A stretch of DNA of 5,489 nt from an uncultured Lachnospiraceae bacterium. GTDB taxonomy: Bacteria > Bacillota > Clostridia > Lachnospirales > Lachnospiraceae. Below are positions 1 to 5,489 of this stretch, one piece after another (the stretch's first letter is position 1; each line of letters starts with the position of its first letter). The position numbers were made by a program, and so were the translations under genes. The notes under the pieces are model-generated. The model had not been told where the DNA came from, did no database searches, and saw nothing but the letters and a program-made list of their open reading frames with translations. The DNA lies in assembly GCA_947068385.1 (NCBI GenBank), contig CAMTBF010000267.1:1-5489 (forward strand), written 5' to 3'.

Positions 1-1432
1 CGCCTTTTGTCTTAGACGCTTTTTGTACATCTAGTTTCCTCCCATCCTCCACCTTGTCCTGCTGGGCCTGCCGGTACTTGAAGAAGTCCGTAGCCACCTG
101 AGGGAACAGCGCATAGGAGAGCACGTCCTCGTCCTGCTGCTTCCACTCGCTCATCTCGGCCTCCAGCTTATCCATCTCGTTCTCGATCATATCCGCATAG
201 CGGCAGGTGATGCGCTCCTCGCCGGGGATGACCTTGTCGATGACCTCCTGGTTCATGGGCTTGATGGTCTGGCCATACTCGCCGCGCAGCACTGCCTTGG
301 TCTCCTTGGTGGCCATCTTGTAGCGCTCGCCCATGAGGACGTTGAACACGGCCTGGGTGCCCACGATCTGGGAGGAAGGGGTGACCAGGGGCGGCTCGCC
401 AAGGTCTTTGCGGACCTCGGGGATCTCCCTGAGCACGTCATAGTATCTGTCTTCCGCGTTCTGCTCCTTCAGCTGGCTCACCATGTTGGAGAGCATGCCG
501 CCGGGCACCTGGTACAGCAAGGTCTTGATGTCCACGCCCATGACCTTGGGATTCAGCAGGCCGCTCTTTAAGCACTCGTCACGGTAAGGACGGAAGTAAT
601 CCGCGATCTCCGCCAGGAGGTTCTGGTCGAAGCCTGTGTCATACGGCGTGCCGCGGAAGGTCTCTACCATGACCTCGGTAGCGGGCTGGGAGGTTCCCAG
701 AGCGAAGGGGCTCATGGCGGTGTCGATGACATCCACGCCGGCCTCTACCGCCTTCAGGTAAGTCATGCTGGCCACGCCGGAGGTATAGTGGGTGTGCAGC
801 TGGATGGGCAGCTTGGTGTTCTCCTTCATGGCCTTGATCAGCTCGGAAGCCTTGTAAGGCACTAAGAGGCCTGCCATATCCTTGATGCAGATGGAATCCG
901 CGCCCATCTCCTCAATCTTCTTCGCGGTGCTCGCCCAGTACTCCAGGGTATAGGCGTCGCCCAGGGTGTAGGACAGGGCTATCTGCGCATGTCCCCTGCC
1001 CTCCTGCTGCTTCATGCGGTTGGTGGCGTTCACGGCCTCCTGCAGGTTGCGCAGGTCGTTCAGGCAGTCGAAGATACGGATGATGTCGATGCCGTTGGCG
1101 ATGGATTTCTGCACGAAAGCGTCTACCACATCATCCGCGTAGGGACGATAGCCCAGGATATTCTGTCCGCGGAACAGCATCTGCAGCTTGGTGTTCTTGA
1201 AGCCGTCACGCAGCTTCCTCAGCCTGTCCCAGGGATCCTCTTTCAGGAAACGAAGGGACGCGTCAAAGGTAGCCCCGCCCCAGCACTCCACGGAATGATA
1301 TCCCACCTTATCCATCTTCTCCACGATGGGAAGCATGAAATCCGTCGGCATCCTAGTGGCAATCAGAGACTGATGCGCGTCACGCAGTATCGTTTCCGTA
1401 ATCTTAATCGGTGTTTTTCCTTGTTCTGACAT
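1..1432 (-). CDS. oadA: OadA-type (5S) carboxyltransferase subunit, partial at the left edge
   Basis: Cytoplasmic biotin-dependent carboxyltransferase of the oxaloacetate decarboxylase alpha / pyruvate carboxylase subunit B / transcarboxylase 5S family. It moves a carboxyl group between oxaloacetate and biotin, leaving pyruvate. The frame from ATG at 1432 stays open to base 1 (477 codons), so the stop lies outside. Visible motifs: LRDAHQSL with metal-ligand Asp18; RIFDCLND around 119-126; IKDMAGLL with Lys184, the position carboxylated in this family; and LHTHYTSG with metal-ligand His213 and His215. A TIM barrel (about 5-265) is followed by the conserved carboxylase domain (from about 290). 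The tail near residues 445-477 (FPQVATDFFKYR, then a Lys-rich end) resembles the end of short OadA forms with no fused biotin domain. That fits the separate carrier gene upstream. A GGAGGAA site 8 nt before the ATG supports the start. The gene follows oadB after 88 nt. The family is secure. Whether the net substrate is oxaloacetate is inferred. Confidence 0.93.
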   Translation of the reverse strand, partial: MSEQGKTPIKITETILRDAHQSLIATRMPTDFMLPIVEKMDKVGYHSVECWGGATFDASLRFLKEDPWDRLRKLRDGFKNTKLQMLFRGQNILGYRPYADDVVDAFVQKSIANGIDIIRIFDCLNDLRNLQEAVNATNRMKQQEGRGHAQIALSYTLGDAYTLEYWASTAKKIEEMGADSICIKDMAGLLVPYKASELIKAMKENTKLPIQLHTHYTSGVASMTYLKAVEAGVDVIDTAMSPFALGTSQPATEVMVETFRGTPYDTGFDQNLLAEIADYFRPYRDECLKSGLLNPKVMGVDIKTLLYQVPGGMLSNMVSQLKEQNAEDRYYDVLREIPEVRKDLGEPPLVTPSSQIVGTQAVFNVLMGERYKMATKETKAVLRGEYGQTIKPMNQEVIDKVIPGEERITCRYADMIENEMDKLEAEMSEWKQQDEDVLSYALFPQVATDFFKYRQAQQDKVEDGRKLDVQKASKTKG

Positions 1433-1440
1433 TTACGAAT

Positions 1441-1447
1441 TTCCTCC
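1441..1447 (-). promoter_or_regulatory. Ribosome binding site of the oadA gene
   Basis: Minus-strand GGAGGAA lies 8 nt before the ATG at 1432. It fixes the start of the OadA-type gene, whose 3' end is outside the window. Confidence 0.85.
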
Positions 1448-1459
1448 ATATTTTTAGTT

Positions 1460-1485
1460 GCGGCAGCCGGAAAACGCCCGGCCGC
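1460..1485 (-). other. GC-rich hairpin between oadB and oadA
   Basis: On the minus strand, GCGGC (1485-1481) pairs with GCCGC (1464-1460). An inner CGG (1480-1478) pairs with CCG (1470-1468), leaving a 3-nt bulge and a 7-nt T-containing loop. The hairpin sits between the oadB stop (1521) and the oadA ribosome binding site (1447). No T-run follows it (the next bases are AACTAAAAAT), so it is not a normal intrinsic terminator. It could protect processed mRNA ends or tune the amount of OadA relative to OadB. The pairing is visible; the role is a guess. Confidence 0.4.
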
Positions 1486-1520
1486 CATGAATCATCCGAA
1501 GACCCAATCCCTGTCCCTCT

Positions 1521-2672
1521 TTAGAACACGCCGAAGATGGCCATGAACGTACCGGCCGCAACGGCGGTTCCGATGACGCCTGCCACGTTGGGGCCCATGG
1601 CATGCATCAGCAGGAAGTTGGTGGGATCCGACTCCGCGCCTACCTTCTGGGACACACGGGCCGCCATAGGCACTGCGGACACGCCCGCGGAGCCGATCAG
1701 CGGATTGATCTTGCCATGGGTCGCCTTGCACATCAGCTTGCCGAACAGCACGCCCGCCGCGGTACCGAACATGAAGGCGATCAGGCCCAGCGCCACGATC
1801 TTCAGCGTATCCCAGTTCAGGAACGCCTCCGCGCTGGTGGTAGCGCCTACGGAAGTGCCCAGCAATATGACCACGATGTACATCATGGCATTGGAAGCAG
1901 TCTCCGTGAGCTGGCGCACCACGCCGGACTCCCTGAACAGGTTGCCCAGCATCAGCATACCGACCAGCGGAGCGGTGGTGGGCAGGATCAGGCATACCAC
2001 GATGGTGACGATGATCGGGAACAGGATCTTCTCCAGCTTGGAAACGGGACGAAGCTGGCCCATCTTGATCTTCCGCTCCTCCTCTGTGGTCAGGAGCTTC
2101 ATGATAGGCGGCTGGATGATGGGCACCAGTGACATATAGGAATATGCCGCCACTGCGATAGGTCCCAGAATCGCCGTCTGCCCCAGCTTGCTGGCCAGGA
2201 AGATGGAGGTAGGGCCGTCAGCGCCGCCGATGATGGAGATGGCTGCCGCCGCCATATCGTTGAACCCTAAGAAGATGGCCCCGAAATATGCCGCGAAAAT
2301 GCCGAACTGCGCCGCCGCGCCCAGAAGGAAGCTCTTGGGATTGGCGATCAGGGGGCCGAAGTCCGTCATAGCGCCCACGCCCATGAAGATCAGGGAGGGC
2401 AGGATGGCCCATTCGTCCAGCAGGTAGAAATAATACAGTAAGCCGCCCACACCGTTGGAGGCGTCCTCCGCATGAAGCATGATGTCAGGATAGATATTCA
2501 CCAACAGCATGCCGAAGGCTATCGGAACCAGGAGCAAGGGTTCGAACTCATGCCGGATAGCCAGATAAAGGAAAAAGCATGCAACCACGATCATCAGATA
2601 GTTTCCCCAGGTCAGATTGAAGAACGCCGTCTGATGGACGAGATTGTTTAGCGTTGAAGCTATATAATCCAT
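1521..2672 (-). CDS. oadB: Sodium ion-translocating decarboxylase, beta subunit (OadB/MmdB/GcdB family)
   Basis: Integral membrane subunit that decarboxylates carboxybiotin on the carrier protein, consuming a proton and exporting Na+. The 383-aa protein is close in length to the short beta subunits (MmdB, GcdB) and shorter than enterobacterial OadB (about 430 aa). It is hydrophobic throughout, with segments near 24-40, 46-60, 88-103, 115-136, 165-185, 218-236, 262-276, 290-312 and 355-383. Signature regions are present. GGADGPTS holds Asp152, matching the essential Asp203 of Klebsiella Oad[16 protein letters not shown] holds Tyr178, matching Tyr229. [18 protein letters not shown] holds Asn323 and Ser332, matching Asn373 and Ser382. 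[21 protein letters not shown] is near the C-terminus. Correspondence to Klebsiella numbering is by motif spacing, not by alignment. Start ATG at 2672 has AGGAGGT 6 nt upstream; stop TAA at 1523-1521. It lies 83 nt after the biotin carrier gene. Assignment is secure; the partner substrate cannot be read from this subunit. Confidence 0.97.
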   Translation of the reverse strand: MDYIASTLNNLVHQTAFFNLTWGNYLMIVVACFFLYLAIRHEFEPLLLVPIAFGMLLVNIYPDIMLHAEDASNGVGGLLYYFYLLDEWAILPSLIFMGVGAMTDFGPLIANPKSFLLGAAAQFGIFAAYFGAIFLGFNDMAAAAISIIGGADGPTSIFLASKLGQTAILGPIAVAAYSYMSLVPIIQPPIMKLLTTEEERKIKMGQLRPVSKLEKILFPIIVTIVVCLILPTTAPLVGMLMLGNLFRESGVVRQLTETASNAMMYIVVILLGTSVGATTSAEAFLNWDTLKIVALGLIAFMFGTAAGVLFGKLMCKATHGKINPLIGSAGVSAVPMAARVSQKVGAESDPTNFLLMHAMGPNVAGVIGTAVAAGTFMAIFGVF

Positions 2673-2678
2673 TTGTTG

Positions 2679-2685
2679 ACCTCCT
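2679..2685 (-). promoter_or_regulatory. Ribosome binding site of oadB
   Basis: Minus-strand AGGAGGT, near-perfect complementarity to the 16S rRNA 3' end, 6 nt before the ATG at 2672. Confidence 0.88.
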
Positions 2686-2755
2686 GTTGTTCTTGGCGAT
2701 AGAAAACGCCGCAGCGCTCTCTACCGTATATCACTGTCCGGAAACGCGCGCCGCC

Positions 2756-3133
2756 TTAGTTCAGGGTAGCCAGCACAGCGCCTGCCTCCACGGCATCGCC
2801 CACTGCCACGTCAACGCTTGCAACGGTTCCGTCCTCGGGAGCCACAACAGGGATTTCCATCTTCATCGCTTCGATAATGACTACGGCATCGCCTTTCTTG
2901 ACGGCATCGCCCACCTTCTTCTCCAGCTTGAATACCTTTCCTGCCGCACCGGCCTCGATCTTGATGCTGCCTGCGCCGCCTGCGGGAGCTGCTTTGGGCG
3001 CTGCCGCGGGAGCCGCTTTCGGTGCCGCCTTGGGCGCTGCGGGGGCCTTTGCCGCTACGGGAGCGCCGGACGTGTTCTCCTCTACCACTACATCATATAC
3101 ATTTCCGTTCACGGTAATTGTATAATTCTTCAT
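2756..3133 (-). CDS. Biotin carboxyl carrier protein (1.3S / MmdC / GcdC / OadA C-terminal type)
   Basis: Small biotinylated carrier (125 aa) that shuttles the carboxyl group between the carboxyltransferases and the membrane pump. Layout: a short beta-rich N-terminus (1-20, starting MKNYTITVNG); a flexible Ala/Pro/Lys linker (about 24-52) with repeated APKAAP-like units; then a biotinyl domain (about 54-125). The domain carries the classic EAMKMEI motif, with Lys91 as the biotin attachment site, and the expected flanking glycine turns (VGDAVKKGD, APEDGTV, VGDAVEAG). Start ATG at 3133 has GGAGGAA 7 nt upstream; stop TAA at 2758-2756. The gene lies 69 nt after the gamma subunit gene in an AT-rich spacer. 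Similar proteins are called mmdC, gcdC or the 1.3S subunit according to the partner enzyme. The substrate here is not settled, so no symbol is given. The carrier must be biotinylated by a BirA-type ligase, which is not in the window. Confidence 0.96.
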   Translation of the reverse strand: MKNYTITVNGNVYDVVVEENTSGAPVAAKAPAAPKAAPKAAPAAAPKAAPAGGAGSIKIEAGAAGKVFKLEKKVGDAVKKGDAVVIIEAMKMEIPVVAPEDGTVASVDVAVGDAVEAGAVLATLN

Positions 3134-3140
3134 TTTTTAT

Positions 3141-3147
3141 TTCCTCC
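3141..3147 (-). promoter_or_regulatory. Ribosome binding site of the biotin carrier gene
   Basis: Minus-strand GGAGGAA lies 7 nt before the ATG at 3133. It is embedded in an A-rich, GC-poor leader (about 26% G+C over 3134-3202) that should be almost unstructured and favour high translation. Confidence 0.87.
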
Positions 3148-3202
3148 TAAAATAGATTGCATATTTGTTTTGTTTTTTTGTCATGAATGCTCTTCTTCAT
3201 TC

Positions 3203-3991
3203 TTATCTTCTTCTGATGGAGCGCACCACGAAGCCGTCCGTGGTGACAGCGCCCTCGCTGGCCGCGATGGCTGCCGCGATGACGGCTACCAGCTCACAGT
3301 CGTCCTCTTCGGCTTCTTCCACTGTCTCCTGCTCCACGATCTGCGTCACGGCATTGTCCACGCCCGTGGCTTCCTTCTGAGCGGCTTTCTTCCTGGCCGC
3401 GTTCTCCTGAATCTTGGGGATCACCTTGAAGCAGGAGATGATCAGGCTGATCAGGATCAGCACCGCGAATACAGTGCCCATGCCGATCAGGGTGTTGAGG
3501 CCCGCGTTGGCCATGAGCTCGCCCACCGACGAAGTGGGGTTCAGCGCAGCGGACTGCAGCCGCATGAACATGTCGTTGGAGAAGATGACCTCCGCCGTGG
3601 CGTTCTTCTTCTCTCCGGTGACCGCTACCTCCACGATGATCTGATTGCCGTCAATCGTCACTTCGCTTCCGTTGGTCCCCGTGATCGTGCCCATGTCCTC
3701 CTTCGCGGAATGGAAAGAGTCGATTGCTTTCAGGAACGCGTTCCCGTCCACATAGATGTTGTACTGGTTGTTCAGTATATACTCTACTTCCTCCGCCGTA
3801 TAGACATCAAAGGAGCCCGCCGCCGCATCGTCCATATACTGGGAGAAGAGATAGAGGACCATCTCGTCCGCAAGCTGCTGTGCGTTGGCCACCTTCTGCT
3901 GCTGGTACTCTGACTGCGCCGCCTCGCTTCCGCAGGCCGTCAGTCCCAGAAGACAGGTAATCATACACAGTATGGCTATCAATTTCTTCAT
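3203..3991 (-). CDS. oadG: OadG-like gamma subunit with an N-terminal lipoprotein-type extracytoplasmic domain
   Basis: Probable gamma (assembly/anchor) subunit of the sodium pump decarboxylase, 262 aa. Residues 1-20 form a lipoprotein signal: MKK, a hydrophobic stretch, then lipobox LTAC with Cys20. Residues 21-165 form a polar, acidic domain with alternating beta/alpha character and no recognised catalytic motif. Residues about 168-189 are a single transmembrane helix. Basic residues follow it (K189, K193, R200, K201, K202), placing the tail inside the cell. The tail has an acidic stretch (220-231) and a C-terminal block, ELVAVIAAAIAA (233-244) to VVRSIRRR. Such a block is, from general knowledge, typical of Firmicute OadG proteins. 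Classical OadG is only about 80-130 aa, so the outer domain is an addition. Start at 3991 is preferred over an in-frame ATG at 4066: the longer version would put 25 polar residues before the signal and overlap the upstream gene. AAAGGGTG lies about 10 nt upstream of 3991. The gap to the 12S stop is 16 nt, implying coupled expression. Confidence 0.82.
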   Translation of the reverse strand: MKKLIAILCMITCLLGLTACGSEAAQSEYQQQKVANAQQLADEMVLYLFSQYMDDAAAGSFDVYTAEEVEYILNNQYNIYVDGNAFLKAIDSFHSAKEDMGTITGTNGSEVTIDGNQIIVEVAVTGEKKNATAEVIFSNDMFMRLQSAALNPTSSVGELMANAGLNTLIGMGTVFAVLILISLIISCFKVIPKIQENAARKKAAQKEATGVDNAVTQIVEQETVEEAEEDDCELVAVIAAAIAASEGAVTTDGFVVRSIRRR

Positions 3992-4001
3992 ATTTATATC
4001 A

Positions 4002-4007
4002 CCCTTT
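4002..4007 (-). promoter_or_regulatory. Ribosome binding site of the gamma subunit gene
   Basis: Minus-strand AAAGGG, 10 nt before the ATG at 3991. It is weaker than the GGAGG sites of the other genes in the operon. It abuts the TAG stop (4010-4008) of the upstream gene, so terminating ribosomes could help initiation here. Confidence 0.6.
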
Positions 4008-5438
4008 CTATACAGTTCCGTGCTTTTTGGCGGGACGGTCTTCGCTCTTGGTGAAGAGCATCTCAAAAGCGCCGATAACGTATTTCCTGGTGTCGGCGGG
4101 CTCTACGATGCTGTCTACATACCCTCTCCTCGCTGCGCTTCCGGCGCTGCAGTTGAGCGCATCGTACTCCGCGGCCTTCTCATTGATTACATCCGCGCCC
4201 TGGCCGTCATACATGATCTTCGCCGCAAGCTTGCCCTCCATGGTGCCAATCTGGGCATCGGGCCATGCAAAGGTCATGTCCGCGCCGATGGCCTTGGAGT
4301 TCATGGCGATGGCGGCTGTGCCCAGAGCCTTGCCCACGATGACGTTCACCTTGGGGACGGTGGCGTTGGCAAAGGCGTAAGTCAGCTTCGCGGCAGCCTT
4401 TGCGATTCCTTTTTCGGAGCACATGGTGGCCTTGTAGCCCTTTACATTGGTCAGCGTCAGCACGGGGATCTCGAAGGCATCGCAGAAGTTCACGAAATCG
4501 GCAGCCTTCTCACAGCCCTGCTTCGACAGGACGGCGTCCAGCTTCTCTGCCACCTTGCCCTCCTCGTCGCAAATCTCGCTGCGGTTGGCCACAGCGCCTA
4601 CGGTGACGCCGTCCAGCTTCAGGAAGCCTACCACCATGTCCTTGGCGTAGCCCGCCTTTACCTCGAAGAAGTCATTGTTGTCCGCCAGGATGGAGAGCGC
4701 GATGGAGGTGTCCCCGGCGCAGCCCGCCAGCTCCTCGTTCACACGGTTCAGGTCGTCCGTGCACTCCACGATGTCGCTGCCCTCGTTGCTGTTGGAAGGC
4801 AGGAAGGCGATCAGATCCCTGATCTTGGAGAGGACTGTGGCCTCGTCCGCCACCACGTCCACGATGCCGCTCTCCTCAGACTGGAACGCAGCCGTGGAGG
4901 AATCGCATTTGGTGATCACGTTTCCGTCCAGCGCATTGGGGGCGTTGACGAAAAGCCTGGCGTCCTTCTCCTCCATGAAGGTGAAGTCCGTCAGCGTGGG
5001 GAACAGGGCGAGCCCGCCGCCGCAGGTTCCCAGGATGGCGGTAATCTGGGGGATGATGCCGGACGCGCACGTCTGCTTCATGTAGATAGCACCGAAAGCG
5101 TTCAGCGCATCCGCTGCCTCCTGCAGCCTCAGCCCCGCGGAATCGATCAGCCCGATTACCGGGGAGCCGGTCTTCATGGCCAGATCGTAGAGACCCGCGA
5201 TCTTCCTAGCATGCATCTCGCCGATAGTCCCGTTCATCACGGAAGCGTCCTGGCTGTACACATACACAGGCTTCCCGCCAATCACTCCATAGCCGGTGAT
5301 GCAACCGTCAGAAGGAGTCTCGTTGGGTTTCATATTGAAATCAGTGGCTCTGGCTGTCACAAGGGCGCCGATTTCAACGAAACTGTTGTCATCGAGCAAA
5401 GCTGTTATTCTTTGGCTCGCTTTTGAAGTAGTACTCAT
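4008..5438 (-). CDS. 12S/MmdA-like acyl-CoA carboxyltransferase subunit (divergent)
   Basis: Cytoplasmic carboxyltransferase with two crotonase-fold halves, related to methylmalonyl-CoA decarboxylase alpha (MmdA), transcarboxylase 12S, and propionyl/acetyl-CoA carboxylase beta. Members move a carboxyl group between an acyl-CoA and biotin. The 476-aa protein is shorter than typical MmdA (about 510). Family features: VYVYSQDASVMNGTIGEMHARKI (58-80, normally AQDFTV..GSLGEMHA); LIDSAGLRLQE (97-107, normally NDSGGARIQE); ASGIIPQITAILGTCGGG (125-142) with oxyanion-hole glycines 141-142; LPSN (213-216); FVNFCDAFEIPVLTLTNV (315-332); VGKALGTAAIAM (368-379); and SKAIGADMTFAWPDAQIG (381-398). The C-terminal half departs from the usual PGFLPGTEQE, AYGGAY and PEGA motifs, so substrate or activity may differ. 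Start at 5438 is chosen because GGAGGA lies 8 nt upstream; an in-frame ATG at 5477 would add 13 residues with no visible ribosome site. It is the first gene of the visible operon. No biotin carboxylase gene is near, which fits a decarboxylase or transcarboxylase rather than an ATP-driven carboxylase. Confidence 0.88.
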   Translation of the reverse strand: MSTTSKASQRITALLDDNSFVEIGALVTARATDFNMKPNETPSDGCITGYGVIGGKPVYVYSQDASVMNGTIGEMHARKIAGLYDLAMKTGSPVIGLIDSAGLRLQEAADALNAFGAIYMKQTCASGIIPQITAILGTCGGGLALFPTLTDFTFMEEKDARLFVNAPNALDGNVITKCDSSTAAFQSEESGIVDVVADEATVLSKIRDLIAFLPSNSNEGSDIVECTDDLNRVNEELAGCAGDTSIALSILADNNDFFEVKAGYAKDMVVGFLKLDGVTVGAVANRSEICDEEGKVAEKLDAVLSKQGCEKAADFVNFCDAFEIPVLTLTNVKGYKATMCSEKGIAKAAAKLTYAFANATVPKVNVIVGKALGTAAIAMNSKAIGADMTFAWPDAQIGTMEGKLAAKIMYDGQGADVINEKAAEYDALNCSAGSAARRGYVDSIVEPADTRKYVIGAFEMLFTKSEDRPAKKHGTV

Positions 5439-5489
5439 GCTCTCAGTCCTCCATTTATAATAAATAAATACAAACAACCTGACAGCCGC
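5439..5489 (-). promoter_or_regulatory. Leader of the operon with ribosome binding site
   Basis: Minus-strand GGAGGA at 5452-5447 lies 8 nt before the ATG at 5438 and sets the start of the 12S-like gene. The preceding bases to about 5475 are very AT-rich (TTTATTTATTATAAAT), unlike the GC-rich genes. This suggests an intergenic region and the beginning of the transcription unit. The window ends at 5489, so the promoter itself cannot be confirmed. Confidence 0.55.

Noticed and set aside
989..1429. Plus-strand open frame of 146 codons opposite the oadA start
   Set aside because: It lies entirely antisense to the conserved catalytic barrel of the OadA-type protein and shows no domain of its own.
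2673..2755. Possible terminator or regulatory RNA between the carrier gene and oadB
   Set aside because: Only short GC-rich complementary bits are seen (for example GGCG/CGCC), with no stable stem and no T-run. The spacer otherwise holds just the oadB ribosome site.
2978..3062. Repetitive DNA in the biotin carrier linker
   Set aside because: The repeats encode the usual Ala/Pro/Lys flexible linker of biotin carriers and are explained by the protein, not by a separate DNA element.
2654..3913. Plus-strand open frame of 419 codons opposite the biotin carrier and gamma genes
   Set aside because: It mirrors two real genes, has low-complexity and implausible composition, and runs through their ribosome binding sites and spacers.
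3885..5426. Long plus-strand open frame of 513 codons opposite the 12S gene and part of the gamma gene
   Set aside because: It is antisense to a well-supported family member. Its translation is rich in His, Arg, Gly and Leu with no recognisable domain, as expected for the mirror of GC-rich coding DNA.
5439..5477. Upstream ATG at 5477 extending the 12S protein by 13 residues
   Set aside because: The extension would translate through the GGAGGA ribosome site, has no ribosome site of its own, and gives an atypical N-terminus.
5457..5485. Possible sigma-70-like promoter: CTGTCA (5485-5480), 17-nt gap, TATTAT (5462-5457), minus strand
   Set aside because: The match is fair, but the expected start of transcription would fall inside the ribosome binding site of the 12S gene, leaving no usable leader. 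In such AT-rich DNA the match is likely by chance.

Overview
The window carries one co-directional minus-strand operon of five genes. It encodes a biotin-dependent carboxyltransferase / sodium-pumping decarboxylase system. In transcription order (right to left) the genes are: a 12S-type acyl-CoA carboxyltransferase (MmdA-like, 4008-5438), a gamma subunit (OadG-like, 3203-3991), a free biotin carrier protein (2756-3133), the membrane sodium-pump beta subunit (OadB/GcdB/MmdB, 1521-2672), and a 5S-type keto-acid carboxyltransferase (OadA / pyruvate carboxylase subunit B type, 1432 to the left edge). The last gene is still open at base 1 and is probably cut only a few residues before its end.

The moderately GC-rich coding sequence, strong GGAGG-type ribosome binding sites before four of the five genes, AT-rich spacers and Gram-positive-style protein sequences point to a Firmicute. 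An anaerobic gut Clostridia member, most likely Lachnospiraceae, fits best. This is inferred from protein style and gene order only; no marker gene is present.

The biotin carrier, sodium pump and OadA/OadG pair form a recognisable decarboxylation machine. CO2 is moved from oxaloacetate to biotin by OadA, carried on the carrier protein, and released at OadB with export of Na+. The added 12S protein means the operon also holds all three parts of a Propionibacterium-type transcarboxylase (12S, 5S, 1.3S). A carboxyl group could therefore pass between a keto acid and an acyl-CoA, with OadB as an alternative outlet or source of carboxyl groups. No ATP-dependent biotin carboxylase gene is present in the window.

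Three points deserve a second look. The gamma subunit is roughly two to three times the usual length because a lipoprotein-like signal and an outward-facing domain precede its single membrane helix. The 12S protein departs from the usual family motifs in its C-terminal half. Two chemically different carboxyltransferases share one carrier gene. There is no gene-free stretch over 300 bases; the spacers are 16 to 88 nt, and no tRNA, rRNA, CRISPR, insertion sequence or terminator was seen.
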